Source of the DNA: Chloroflexota bacterium
GTDB taxonomy: Bacteria > Chloroflexota > UBA6077 > CF-72
Direction of reading: 5' to 3'
Assembly: GCA_019247515.1 (NCBI GenBank)
Contig: JAFAOS010000365.1
Span: 1-40,373, forward strand
DNA: 40,373 nt
Numbering within the stretch: the stretch's first letter is position 1; the number at the start of each line of letters is the position of its first letter. The translations under genes and the position numbers were made by a program. Under the pieces are notes generated by a model that saw only the letters and a program-made list of their open reading frames with translations, was not told where the DNA came from and ran no database searches. Shown one piece after another: positions 1 through 7,998 of this stretch.

Positions 1-1
1 C

Positions 2-205
2 GGCGCGATGTCGGTCGGCGCGGCGGGTGACTCGCACGAGCAGGAGGCGGACGCAACCGCGAGCGCGGTGCTGAGCGGTGGCGCCGCTCCGTCAGCCGCC
101 GCCCCGGCGGCGGCACAGCGCGAAACGGCGGAGGAGGACGAGGTCCATGCCCTCCACGACGCGTCGCTCCAGCGGGAATCCGAAGACGACGATCAACCCA
201 GCTAA
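2..205 (+). CDS. C-terminal fragment of a DUF4157-type eCIS-associated protein (5' end possibly outside window)
   Basis: The frame is open from the first bases and ends at TAA 203-205. An ATG at 8 could be its start, but the upstream end is cut off. The visible peptide begins SVGAAGDSHEQEAD, which matches the short V-G-x-x-x-D-x-x-E-x-EAD motif that usually lies upstream of the HExxH-like DUF4157 domain in proteins encoded beside contractile injection systems. Here only about 50 residues of Ala/Glu/Asp-rich sequence follow before the stop, so the expected DUF4157 domain is absent. It may therefore be a truncated remnant, a short variant, or the tail of a protein that uses the motif differently. 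Its position just upstream of the injection-system genes fits a cargo or accessory role. Family assignment rests on this one motif. Confidence 0.5.
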   Translation, partial: GAMSVGAAGDSHEQEADATASAVLSGGAAPSAAAPAAAQRETAEEDEVHALHDASLQRESEDDDQPS

Positions 206-210
206 CAACC

Positions 211-490
211 AACCCGTCCACCAGAAACAATCACCCACTGGTGGGGTCGTAGGAGTTCCCCGATTCATCGACGAAGGAGCAACCCGTCGACCATAAACCG
301 TCACTCACTGGCGGCCCGTAGAGGTTCACCTACTCATCGACAGACAACTATCAATCGACTAGAAACGGTCACCCACTGGTGGCGGGCCCTAGGGTTCCCC
401 TACTCATCAACAAACAACCAACCCATCGACCAGAAACCGTCACCCACTGGTGGGGGTCGTAGGGGTTTCCCCTACTCGTCGACACGACCC
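211..490. repeat. Four tandem ~70-bp non-coding repeats, each with two dyad symmetries
   Basis: Copies begin near 211, 281, 350 and 420 (period 69-70 bp). Each has the core AACCCATCGACCAGAAACCG, then CACCCACTGGTGGG, whose CCCAC/GTGGG arms form an inverted repeat, then a second dyad. In copy 4 the second dyad is GTAGGGG-TTT-CCCCTAC (459-475), perfectly paired. Copies differ by scattered substitutions, most of them in the outer parts of the dyads. The block fills nearly the whole 342-bp gap between the stop at 205 and the start at 548. No open frame of note lies in it. It could be a structured 5' leader, a protein-binding array, a terminator series for the upstream gene, or a REP-like element. 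Confidence 0.85.
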
Positions 491-513
491 GAGTTGTCCG
501 CTGAGATCCAACT

Positions 514-525
514 TGCTAATTAGCA
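514..525. promoter_or_regulatory. Perfect 12-bp palindrome TGCTAATTAGCA upstream of the 1146-aa gene
   Basis: TGCTAATTAGCA is self-complementary and AT-rich in a GC-rich context. It lies 22 bp before the ATG at 548 and downstream of the 70-bp repeats. A possible -35 (TTGTCC, 494-499) lies 15-16 bp upstream of CTAAT-like -10 sequences inside the palindrome, so it could be an operator overlapping a promoter. This is inferred from symmetry and position only. Confidence 0.35.
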
Positions 526-547
526 CAACCAACAACTAACTCCCTGA

Positions 548-3500
548 ATGCCCCAACCCCGCCGCGCGCACAAACCGCGCACCCCCAGTCGAGCCCGCTC
601 GCTCGCGCCTCCACTTCGGCAGGCCGCCGCGCCCGTCGACGCCCCCGAAGAAAGCATCGTCGACCGCGAGGCAGTCCAGTTGCTGTCGGACCAGCGTTTG
701 CGGTCGCAGAACCCTGCCCAGCGTGCACGATTGTTGCAGCGGCTCCAGAACCACTACGGCAACGCGGAGATTGCCCGCCTGATCCAGCGCGCGGCAGCCG
801 CCGACGCGCCACCCGCGCCCGACCCTGCCCAGAAGCTAGACCCACACCAGGACCCGAAGTTCCTGGGCGTCGAATACCGACTCCACCAGACCGCCGACCG
901 CCAGAAAAAGCATCCTTCCGCGCGCAGCAAGGCCGCCGAGGCCCAGGCCGCCGCGCATGGGCCGCCCGGCGATGTCGCCAGCCAGGCTGCCGCCACCGAG
1001 ATGGACCGGATGGCGCGGCAAAAACCGGGCGACTTCGACAAGAAGACGTTCATCGAAGCGGTCAGAAAGGCCATCGACGCCGCGGCGCCGAAGAACCTGT
1101 CGGAGGTTGACGACTTCAAGTCGTCGGACAAGGCCGGCCAGGTCAAGAGCGAAGTCGCCGGCCTGGTGGGCAAAGGGAAGCAACAGGCGGAAGGCGGCAT
1201 CAAACACGCCAATACCGAGGCGCCGGATACCACCGGCGCCAGACCCAAAACGGTCACGCCAATGCCCGACGAGAAGCCGGGCACCGCCCCCAACGACGTG
1301 GGCGCCGCGCAGGCCGTGCCCTCGCCCAAGCCAGCGTCCGAGACGTCGATGGCAACTGGCCCTGCCGAAGTCAACCAGCAGATGGCGCAGGCCGACGTCA
1401 GCGAGGAGCAGCTCAGCCAATCCAACGAGCCACAGTTCACGGACGCGCTGGCCGCCAAGAAGACGGCCGAAGCGCACTCGCAGACCGCGCCCGAGGCGTA
1501 TCGCGCCACGGAAAACCAGGTCATCGCCAGAGCGGGTGGGGACGCAAAAGTCGATGCCGGCTCGGCGCTGCAGGGCATGCACGCCGGGCGTATCGGCGCG
1601 CTCGCCGGAGTTACCGCGCACAAGGGCGGCGCCAGGGTGCAGGACGAGGCCAAACGCGCCGAAGTCGCGGCCAGCGTCGAGACGATCTTCAACCAGACGC
1701 GCACCGACGTCAGCGCGATCCTGGACGGGCTCGAGACCAAGGTCACCACCGCGTTCGATATCGGCGAAAAAGCCGCGCGCGACCAGTTCGAGACCTACGT
1801 CGACCAGCGCATGTCGGCGTACAAGGACGACCGCTACAGCGGACTGATCGGCAAGGGTCGCTGGGTAAAGGACAAGCTGATGGGCATGCCGAGCGAAGTC
1901 AACGCCTTCTATCAAGACGGCCGCGCTCGCTACCTCGCCCAGATGCAGACCGTCATCGGCAACGTGGCCGACATCGTTGGGGCTGAGCTCGGCCGCGCCA
2001 GAGCGCGCATCGCCCAGGGCCGCGAGCAGGTCAAGAAGTACGTCGCCAGCCAGCCGAAACAACTGCAGCAAGTGGCGCGCGATGCCGAGCAACAGATCGC
2101 CGGCAAATTCGACCAGCTCGATGGTGAGGTCAACAGCAAGCAAGACTCGCTGGTTCAGTCGCTCGCCGACAGGTACGTCGCCGCGCGTGACGCGCTCGAT
2201 CAGCGCATCGACGAATTGAAGGCCGAGAACAAAGGCCTGGTCGACGCCGTCAAAGACGCGATCGGCGGCGTCATTCAGACCATCATGCATCTGAAGGACA
2301 TGCTGTTGAATGTCCTTCAGAAAGCCGCAAACGTTATCGGCGACATTATCCGCGCGCCGGTCAAATTCCTGGGCAACCTGGTCGGCGCCATCAAACAGGG
2401 CCTGAACCAGTTCGTCTCGAACATTGGCGCCCACCTGGAGAAGGGGCTAATGGGCTGGCTCTTTGGCACGCTTGGGGACTCCGGCATTCAGTTGCCCGAC
2501 AGCTTCGATGTGAAGGGCATCCTTAGCCTCGTCCTGCAGGTCCTGGGGTTGACTTACGAAAACGTGCGCGGGATCGCGGTGAAGATCGCCGGTGAAAAAG
2601 TGATCGGCGCGGTCGAAGGCTCGGTCAAGTTCTTCATGACGCTGGCAAAGGAAGGCCCGGCCGGCCTGTGGGAATGGATCAAGGACAAGGTCGCCGATCT
2701 CAACATAGAAGACCTGGTGATCGGTGCGATCAAAGACTTTGTCATCACCAAGATCATCATGGCTGGCGTGACGTGGCTGATCGGGTTGTTGAACCCGGCC
2801 GCCGCGTTTATCAAGGCCTGCAAGATGATCTACGACGTGATCATGTTCTTCGTCGAGCGCGGCAGCCAGATCATGGAGTTCGTCAACTCCATTCTGGACA
2901 GTATTGGCGCGATCGTTTCAGGTTCCATTGGTGCCGCCGCCAATATGGTCGAAAGCTCACTGGCGAAGATTCTGCCGCTGGCGATCTCGTTCCTGGCGAG
3001 CCTGTTGGGTGTGGGTGGCATTGCCGAAAAGATCAAGGAGATCGTCGAAAAGATTCGCGCGCCGATCACGAAACTGATCACCGCGGTGATCGGCCCACTG
3101 GTCAGGCCCCTGAAGAAGCTGTATGAAAAGGGGGCTGGGTTCGTCAAGGGCGTTGTCGACAAGGGCAAGGCGCTTGGCAAGCGTGCCTTGGACAAGGTTA
3201 AGGGTGTGTTCGGACCGCGCCCGAAGACGGACCAGCGCACGCTCGAGCAGAAGCAAGCCGCGGTCGATCTGGCGACGAACGAAGCCAGTCAGCTGCTGGA
3301 CGAGCCGGACACGACGCCCCAGAAGGTGCGATCGCGTTTGCCGGCCATCAAGACTCGTTACGGCCTGGAGTCGTTGACGCTCGTCCACGAGGCGGCCGGC
3401 AAGTACCACGTCCACGCCAGGATCAATCCCGAGAAGGACACGCTCGCCAGGCAAATCGGCGCCGAGATGGTCACCGTCACGACCCCGCCCAAATTCGGCA

Positions 3501-3988
3501 GCAAGCCAATCGAATGTGTCAAGAAGGGCTCGATTCTGATCCCTACCGGCCGCATCGAGATCTACGGTACGGGCAAAGTCGTCTTTCCCGAAGCGCTGCG
3601 CAACGAGCTCGAACAACTCCGAGAAGAGCGCAGCGGCAAGCGCGGTCGAGACGCGCAGCGCGCATTTGCCAAGGACTCAACGAAGAAGGACCGTCTCGAC
3701 AAGCTGGAGGACCTCGAGCACAACTACGACCGCTCGCAAAACAATCTGAAGTCGCTACTCAAGACGGGCATGAATCCAGACTCACTCGAAGATGCGTTCA
3801 AAATCATGGAGCATCTCTTCAAGGAGATCGAAGCGCTGAAGGTTCCCCTGACGGTGGGCGCCAAGATCAAACACGGTAGTCGTGTGGCAGGACCATCCGA
3901 CACGATGAAAGTGATGTCCGACTGGCAGGTCAAAGACGGCACCCCGCCCATCATCTATCTGGGCACGGTCATCTACAGTGCGAGCTGA
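548..3988 (+). CDS. Large eCIS-associated protein, candidate cargo toxin or tape-measure-like protein
   Basis: The protein has 1146 aa; an in-frame TGA lies directly before the ATG, so no earlier start is possible. Residues 64-81 carry QRLQNHYGNAEIARLIQR, a motif seen near the N-terminus of many DUF4157/eCIS-associated proteins. Residues about 85-330 are Ala/Gln/Lys-rich and probably disordered. Residues about 370-560 are long charged helices, likely coiled coil. Residues about 560-880 hold repeated hydrophobic or amphipathic helices rich in Ile/Val/Gly, resembling pore-forming or tape-measure segments. Residues about 890-1146 form a distinct mixed alpha/beta domain ending in IYLGTVIYSAS. No HExxH is present. 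A small acidic protein follows 9 bp later, as expected for a toxin with a dedicated partner. A modular cargo effector fits best; a tail-length ruler is the main alternative because no other tape measure is visible. The C-terminal fold is not recognised. Confidence 0.7.
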   Translation: MPQPRRAHKPRTPSRARSLAPPLRQAAAPVDAPEESIVDREAVQLLSDQRLRSQNPAQRARLLQRLQNHYGNAEIARLIQRAAAADAPPAPDPAQKLDPHQDPKFLGVEYRLHQTADRQKKHPSARSKAAEAQAAAHGPPGDVASQAAATEMDRMARQKPGDFDKKTFIEAVRKAIDAAAPKNLSEVDDFKSSDKAGQVKSEVAGLVGKGKQQAEGGIKHANTEAPDTTGARPKTVTPMPDEKPGTAPNDVGAAQAVPSPKPASETSMATGPAEVNQQMAQADVSEEQLSQSNEPQFTDALAAKKTAEAHSQTAPEAYRATENQVIARAGGDAKVDAGSALQGMHAGRIGALAGVTAHKGGARVQDEAKRAEVAASVETIFNQTRTDVSAILDGLETKVTTAFDIGEKAARDQFETYVDQRMSAYKDDRYSGLIGKGRWVKDKLMGMPSEVNAFYQDGRARYLAQMQTVIGNVADIVGAELGRARARIAQGREQVKKYVASQPKQLQQVARDAEQQIAGKFDQLDGEVNSKQDSLVQSLADRYVAARDALDQRIDELKAENKGLVDAVKDAIGGVIQTIMHLKDMLLNVLQKAANVIGDIIRAPVKFLGNLVGAIKQGLNQFVSNIGAHLEKGLMGWLFGTLGDSGIQLPDSFDVKGILSLVLQVLGLTYENVRGIAVKIAGEKVIGAVEGSVKFFMTLAKEGPAGLWEWIKDKVADLNIEDLVIGAIKDFVITKIIMAGVTWLIGLLNPAAAFIKACKMIYDVIMFFVERGSQIMEFVNSILDSIGAIVSGSIGAAANMVESSLAKILPLAISFLASLLGVGGIAEKIKEIVEKIRAPITKLITAVIGPLVRPLKKLYEKGAGFVKGVVDKGKALGKRALDKVKGVFGPRPKTDQRTLEQKQAAVDLATNEASQLLDEPDTTPQKVRSRLPAIKTRYGLESLTLVHEAAGKYHVHARINPEKDTLARQIGAEMVTVTTPPKFGSKPIECVKKGSILIPTGRIEIYGTGKVVFPEALRNELEQLREERSGKRGRDAQRAFAKDSTKKDRLDKLEDLEHNYDRSQNNLKSLLKTGMNPDSLEDAFKIMEHLFKEIEALKVPLTVGAKIKHGSRVAGPSDTMKVMSDWQVKDGTPPIIYLGTVIYSAS

Positions 3989-3997
3989 GGCGAGCGC

Positions 3998-4492
3998 GTG
4001 AACGACCAGAGCCAAGCCCAGGAGTGGGAAAACGTGGAGCTGATGACCGACGACCAGATCGACTATTCGCTCCTCCCCGAGACTCAGCTGTATCAGCTCG
4101 GTTCTGGCAGCGACGTGTACGTCGGTCAGTCTGCCCTCCGCGAGCTGCATCGCCGCGGCAGCGGCCGGGCTCTGGAGCTTGCCATTCATATCCTGAATGA
4201 GCCCGACGACGATGCGTTCCTCAAGGCCACTGCGTTGCGCGTGCTCTTCGAGTCGGACGAACGCCAGGCGCTGGATTTTATGCGTTCCCATATCGAAAAC
4301 AGTCCTGGAGCCGTCGTCAACAAAATGATGGAGCTTCTGGCGTATCCCACCGATATCGACCAGCCACCCACTCCCGACGAAATCGAGGTAGCTCGCATGA
4401 TCAAGTCTCGCTTGCCTGCCGGATTTGCCGACGCCGACGCCATTCGCGTCGACGTCGAGCACGACTTCTCCTTGCGCTTCTCCGAGGCTTAG
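3998..4492 (+). CDS. Small acidic helical protein, candidate immunity or chaperone partner of the 1146-aa protein
   Basis: This is a 164-aa protein starting at GTG 3998, 9 bp after the previous stop; a later ATG at residue 16 is an alternative start. It is strongly acidic and mostly helical. The stretch ALRELHRRGSGRALELAIHI, followed by paired helices around residues 50-110, looks like two or three HEAT-like hairpins. No signal peptide, membrane segment or catalytic motif is seen. Close coupling to a large modular protein with a distinct C-terminal domain is the usual layout of toxin/immunity or cargo/chaperone pairs, so one of these roles is inferred. I do not recognise a named family. Confidence 0.6.
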   Translation: MNDQSQAQEWENVELMTDDQIDYSLLPETQLYQLGSGSDVYVGQSALRELHRRGSGRALELAIHILNEPDDDAFLKATALRVLFESDERQALDFMRSHIENSPGAVVNKMMELLAYPTDIDQPPTPDEIEVARMIKSRLPAGFADADAIRVDVEHDFSLRFSEA

Positions 4493-4500
4493 CGAATCCC

Positions 4501-5322
4501 GTGTTTGCAGACCTCGACGAAACGATCAGACAGGTCCTGATCAAAGGCATCCCGCTCGATCTCAGCGAAGTGGACGTCAGCTTCGACGCGCCCGATCGCG
4601 AGTGGTCGGGCCGCCTCAGCCGCCCGACCATCAACTGCTTCCTCTATGACGTGCGCGAAAACCTCGACATGCGCGCGACGGATTTCGAGCAGATGCGCAA
4701 CAACGGTAAAGGCACGACGACCACCAAGCGTTTCCCTGCCCGCATCGACGCCACCTATCAGATCACGATCTGGGCCCGCGCGCCTGAGGACGAGCATCAG
4801 CTGCTGTGGCGGACGCTTGTGGTGCTGTTCCGCAATCCCATCCTGCCCGAGGACATCCTGCAGGGCAGCCTCAAGAACCAGCTGTATCCAACGCCGACAA
4901 AAGTCATTCAGCCCAATCAGGCGCGCGCCAATCCCGCCGAGCTGTGGCAGTCCATCGACAACCGCATTCGCCCGGCGCTCACGTACACCGTGACCGTTCC
5001 GCTCGATCCGGAGATCAGCTTCACTGACGGCATCGTCTTCACCCGGCGCACGCGGATATTCGGTGAAGACCGTCAGACGCCGGCGGCTGAGGGCATTCAG
5101 ATCAGCGGCCGCGTGCATGCCGGCAAGAACAAAGACAAGGCCGTCGCCAACGCGACGGTCACCCTGCAGGAATCCGGAGCCAGTGTCGCGACCGATGCCG
5201 ATGGGCGCTTCGCGTTTCAGGTCCGGGCCGGCAAGTCGCATCTGAGCGTGGTCACCCCGGACGGCAAGCACGTCTCGCGAGTAATCGACGTTCCAGCGGT
5301 TGAATACGATCTGCAGGTGTGA
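4501..5322 (+). CDS. Pvc16/Afp16-like tail terminator (DUF4255) with C-terminal carboxypeptidase-regulatory-like domain
   Basis: 273 aa from GTG 4501, 8 bp after the previous stop. Residues about 1-185 match the DUF4255/Pvc16 family: an N-terminal helix (ADLDETIRQVLI), then a beta-strand pattern with RPTINCFLYDVREN, ATYQITIWA and PALTYTVTVPLDP. Pvc16/Afp16-type proteins cap the distal end of the tube and sheath in contractile injection systems. Residues about 193-273 (SGRVHAGKNKDKAVANATVT, then TDADGRFAF) form an extra beta-sandwich of the carboxypeptidase-regulatory (CarboxypepD_reg) type, which could decorate the outer cap. The gene overlaps the next one by 4 bp and precedes the sheath gene, as in several eCIS loci. 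The domain calls are confident; a surface-exposed role for the extra domain is inferred. Confidence 0.85.
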   Translation: MFADLDETIRQVLIKGIPLDLSEVDVSFDAPDREWSGRLSRPTINCFLYDVRENLDMRATDFEQMRNNGKGTTTTKRFPARIDATYQITIWARAPEDEHQLLWRTLVVLFRNPILPEDILQGSLKNQLYPTPTKVIQPNQARANPAELWQSIDNRIRPALTYTVTVPLDPEISFTDGIVFTRRTRIFGEDRQTPAAEGIQISGRVHAGKNKDKAVANATVTLQESGASVATDADGRFAFQVRAGKSHLSVVTPDGKHVSRVIDVPAVEYDLQV

Positions 5323-6104
5323 GCGAGATGGCAACTACCACGGTGACTCGGCTCAGCGTCGGTAGTTGCACTGACGTTGGCGCCGTCCGCGATCGAAACG
5401 AAGACTCGATCCACGTAGAGCCGCTGGACTCGTCGGAGGCCAGGTCGCGCGGCTGGTTGGGCATTGTGGCCGACGGCCTGGGTGGCCATCGGCGCGGCGA
5501 CCTGGCGAGTCAGCTCGCGGTCCAGACCACGCGGGAGGTCTTCTACCAGCGCTCGCCGGGACGTAGTCCTGGCGACCGCCTTCGTTCGGCCGTCGAGCGT
5601 GCCAATGAGGTGATTCGTCGCACGGGCGAAGAGTCGGCGACGACCGCCGAGATGGCCAGTACGATCACCGCGGCCGTCATCGAAGGCGCGCACCTGACGG
5701 TCGCGCAGGTTGGCGACAGTCGCGGCTACCTGATCCGCAATAGTCGCCTGCGGCAGATCACCCACGACCATTCGCTGGTCGACGAGCTGGTCCGCAACGG
5801 CGGCTTGACGCCCGAGCAGGCGGCCCACCATCCCAACCGCAATGTCATCACCCGCGCTCTGGGCACGCGTGACACGGTGCAAGTCGACATCTTCGACGAG
5901 GACCTCCACGACGAAGACGTGTTGGTGCTGTGCTCGGACGGCCTGTACCGCACGGTCGAGGAATCAGAGATAGCCCGCGCGCTCGTTTCAGAGCCCCAGC
6001 CCGCCGCCGAAACGCTGGTCAACCTGTCCCTCCAGCGCGGCGCGCCCGACAACGTCTCGGTCATCATCGTGCGCATCGCGATCCTCCAGATCGAGCCCCT
6101 CTGA
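5319..6104 (+). CDS. PP2C-family protein serine/threonine phosphatase
   Basis: 261 aa if translation starts at GTG 5319, which overlaps the previous stop. ATG 5328 (giving MATTTVTRL) is an equally good start. All metal-binding PP2C motifs are present: DVGAVRDRNEDS (residues 19-30), VADGLGGHRRGD (50-61), the VGDSR loop (131-135), HSLVDELVRNG, NVITRALG, CSDGLY (205-210) and PDNVSV (243-248). The length is that of compact bacterial Stp-type enzymes that remove phosphate from Ser/Thr in the cytoplasm. It sits inside the injection-system block between the tail terminator and the sheath. The same block encodes a tail protein with an FHA domain, which reads phosphothreonine. In type VI secretion a PP2C/FHA/kinase trio controls firing, so a control role here is a reasonable inference. 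No kinase is visible in the window. Confidence 0.93.
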   Translation: MSEMATTTVTRLSVGSCTDVGAVRDRNEDSIHVEPLDSSEARSRGWLGIVADGLGGHRRGDLASQLAVQTTREVFYQRSPGRSPGDRLRSAVERANEVIRRTGEESATTAEMASTITAAVIEGAHLTVAQVGDSRGYLIRNSRLRQITHDHSLVDELVRNGGLTPEQAAHHPNRNVITRALGTRDTVQVDIFDEDLHDEDVLVLCSDGLYRTVEESEIARALVSEPQPAAETLVNLSLQRGAPDNVSVIIVRIAILQIEPL

Positions 6105-6182
6105 ACAGGGTTTGCCCTCCGACGCGCCTTTTTCGTTTCCGTAAGCCCGCGGGCTCGCGACAACCTGAAACGACCTGTTCAG
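6101..6182. promoter_or_regulatory. Inverted repeat flanking a central palindrome between phosphatase and sheath genes
   Basis: CTGAACAGG (6101-6109, overlapping the phosphatase stop) is matched exactly by CCTGTTCAG (6174-6182). Between the arms lies a perfect palindrome AGCCCGCGGGCT (6144-6155) and a short T-run (CCTTTTT, 6128-6133). The T-run precedes the palindrome, so this is not a canonical intrinsic terminator. The gap runs to 6323 and separates the upstream genes from the highly expressed sheath gene, so a regulator site or weak terminator is plausible. I found no convincing -35/-10 pair. Confidence 0.4.
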
Positions 6183-6323
6183 GGCGGCCAATTTGTCGTG
6201 GTGATTCTTGTGACGTTCCGGTGTGACGCAACTGTTTCACTGTCCGCAGCCGTCCCGGGGGGAGCCGAGCCCACGTGGAGAGGTCGTTTGTTTATCAGTC
6301 TCCCATCCAAGGAGTGTTAGAGG

Positions 6324-7895
6324 ATGCCTGAGTATCTGTCGCCAGGGGTCTATATCCAGGAAGTCGATAGTGGCCCGCGACCAATCGAGGGGGTTGGCAC
6401 CGCGTGCGCCGCCTTCGTCGGCCTGGCGCCGGCTGGTCCCACCAACGCGCCAGTCCTGGTGACCAACTGGTCGCAATACGTCGAAACCTTCGGCGCACTG
6501 GAAGACGGCGGGCGGCGCAATCCGCACCTGCCGGGCGGTTTCCTGTCGCATGCCGTGCACGGCTATTTCCTCAATGGCGGCGGTCGCTGCTACGTCACCC
6601 GCGTCGCTCCCGACGGACGTGCCAATGGCTCGCGGGATGGCAAGGTCAGCGCACCCGCGTCGGTCCAGTTGCCGAGTGCCAAGTCGAAGGCCGTTCCGTC
6701 GCTGACGATCCGCGCCGTGGGTGACCCGAACCAGGACATCGAAGTCGAAGTTCAGCCGCCATCCGGTGAGTCGCCGCCCGAGGGCAGCTTCACCCTCAAG
6801 ATCAAGATGGGCACCGCCGAAGAGACGTTCGACAACGTCAATCTCGGCCGTCGCGGGACCAAGAACGTCGCTGAGACCGTCGCGCAGACCAGCAAGCTGG
6901 TCACCGTCGTCGAGGAAGCCGGCGCTGGCCCGATCGCGGAGCGCGTGCCGGAGGTCGGCAGCTACCTGATCAAAGCCGCTCAGACGGCGATCCAGCCGAA
7001 GCTCCTGCCCGGCGACTTTTCGGGCAACGTCGACGAGCGCAGCGGTTTCGAAGGCCTGCAGATCGCCGAAGACGTCACCATGGTCTGCTGCCCCGACCTC
7101 ATGAGCGCCTACCAGGCTGGCGCGATCGACCGCGACGGGGTCAAGACCGTTCAGTTGGCCATGATCAACCACTGCGAGCAGATGGGCGATCGCATGGCCA
7201 TTATCGATCCGCTGCCCGATCTGTCGCCGCAAGAGGTCCGCACCTGGCGCCAGTCCGAGACTAACTTCGACTCCAAGTACGCGGCGCTGTACTACCCGTG
7301 GCTCACCATCGGTGGACCCGATGGTCGACCGATGGCCATTCCGCCTTCCGGCCACATGGCCGGGATTTACGCCCGCAATGACAACGAGCGGGGTGTCCAC
7401 AAGGCGCCCGCCAACGAAATCGTGCGTGGCGCACTCGCCGCGGCCACGCCCATCACCAAAGGCGAACAGGACACGCTGAATCCGATCGGCGTCAACTGCA
7501 TCCGCTCGTTCGCGGGACGCGGTGTCCGCGTGTGGGGCGCCCGCACGTTGAGCAGCGATCCGGCCTGGCGCTACGTGAACGTGCGTCGCCTGTTCAACTT
7601 CGTCGAGAAATCGATCGAGCTTGGCACCCAGTGGGTGGTCTTCGAGCCGAACAATCCGGACCTGTGGGCGCGCATTCGTCGCGATGTGGGCGCGTTCCTG
7701 ACCGGTCTGTGGCGCGAAGGCATGCTCTTCGGCCAGACGCCCACCGAGGCGTTCTACGTCAAATGTGACGAAGAGCTGAACCCGGCGGACGTGCGCGACC
7801 GCGGCCAATTGTTTATCGACGTCGGCCTGGCACCTGTCAAGCCCGCCGAGTTCGTGATCTTCCGGCTGAGCCAGTTCTCGGGCGGCGGAGCGTAG
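6324..7895 (+). CDS. Contractile tail sheath protein (Pvc2/Afp2-like)
   Basis: 523 aa. The start is fixed by AAGGAG at 6309-6314, 9 bp before the ATG. The N-terminus SPGVYIQEVDSGPRPIEGVG is the classic sheath N-arm. The C-terminal third (INCIRSF-like VNCIRSFAGRGVRVWGARTL, then WRYVNVRRL, FEPNNPDLWARIR, LFGQTPTEAFYVKCDEE, GQLFIDVGLAPVKPAEFVIF) is the conserved sheath core that interlocks subunits and contracts to drive the inner tube into a target. The middle (about residues 95-230) is the variable surface domain. Many eCIS carry two or three sheath paralogues; only one is seen here, so this system would build its sheath from a single protein unless others lie elsewhere. It is followed by a hairpin and then the tube gene. 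Confidence 0.96.
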   Translation: MPEYLSPGVYIQEVDSGPRPIEGVGTACAAFVGLAPAGPTNAPVLVTNWSQYVETFGALEDGGRRNPHLPGGFLSHAVHGYFLNGGGRCYVTRVAPDGRANGSRDGKVSAPASVQLPSAKSKAVPSLTIRAVGDPNQDIEVEVQPPSGESPPEGSFTLKIKMGTAEETFDNVNLGRRGTKNVAETVAQTSKLVTVVEEAGAGPIAERVPEVGSYLIKAAQTAIQPKLLPGDFSGNVDERSGFEGLQIAEDVTMVCCPDLMSAYQAGAIDRDGVKTVQLAMINHCEQMGDRMAIIDPLPDLSPQEVRTWRQSETNFDSKYAALYYPWLTIGGPDGRPMAIPPSGHMAGIYARNDNERGVHKAPANEIVRGALAAATPITKGEQDTLNPIGVNCIRSFAGRGVRVWGARTLSSDPAWRYVNVRRLFNFVEKSIELGTQWVVFEPNNPDLWARIRRDVGAFLTGLWREGMLFGQTPTEAFYVKCDEELNPADVRDRGQLFIDVGLAPVKPAEFVIFRLSQFSGGGA

Positions 7896-7913
7896 CAAAC
7901 GAGAACTCAGACT

Positions 7914-7955
7914 TCAGAAGTCAGGTCTCAGATCTGACTTCTGATTTCTGGTTTT
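7914..7955 (+). terminator. Terminator-like hairpin or attenuator between sheath and tube genes
   Basis: TCAGAAGTCAG (7914-7924) pairs perfectly with CTGACTTCTGA (7934-7944) across a 9-nt loop, followed by the T-rich tract TTTCTGGTTTT (7945-7955). The 11-bp stem is not GC-rich and the T-tract is interrupted, so termination would be partial. Its place 19 bp after the sheath stop suggests an mRNA stabiliser or attenuator that sets the sheath-to-tube ratio. Confidence 0.55.
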
Positions 7956-7998
7956 CGCATTCTGGTGTCTGACTCATAACCACGAAAGGTAAGCACAA

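Noticed and set aside
211..490. CRISPR array
   Set aside because: Repeats are contiguous with a 70-bp period and no unique spacers of constant length; no cas genes are present.
836..2434. 532-aa minus-strand open frame opposite the 1146-aa gene
   Set aside because: GC-rich shadow of a convincing plus-strand gene; composition is unusual for a protein and there is no ribosome-binding site or domain.
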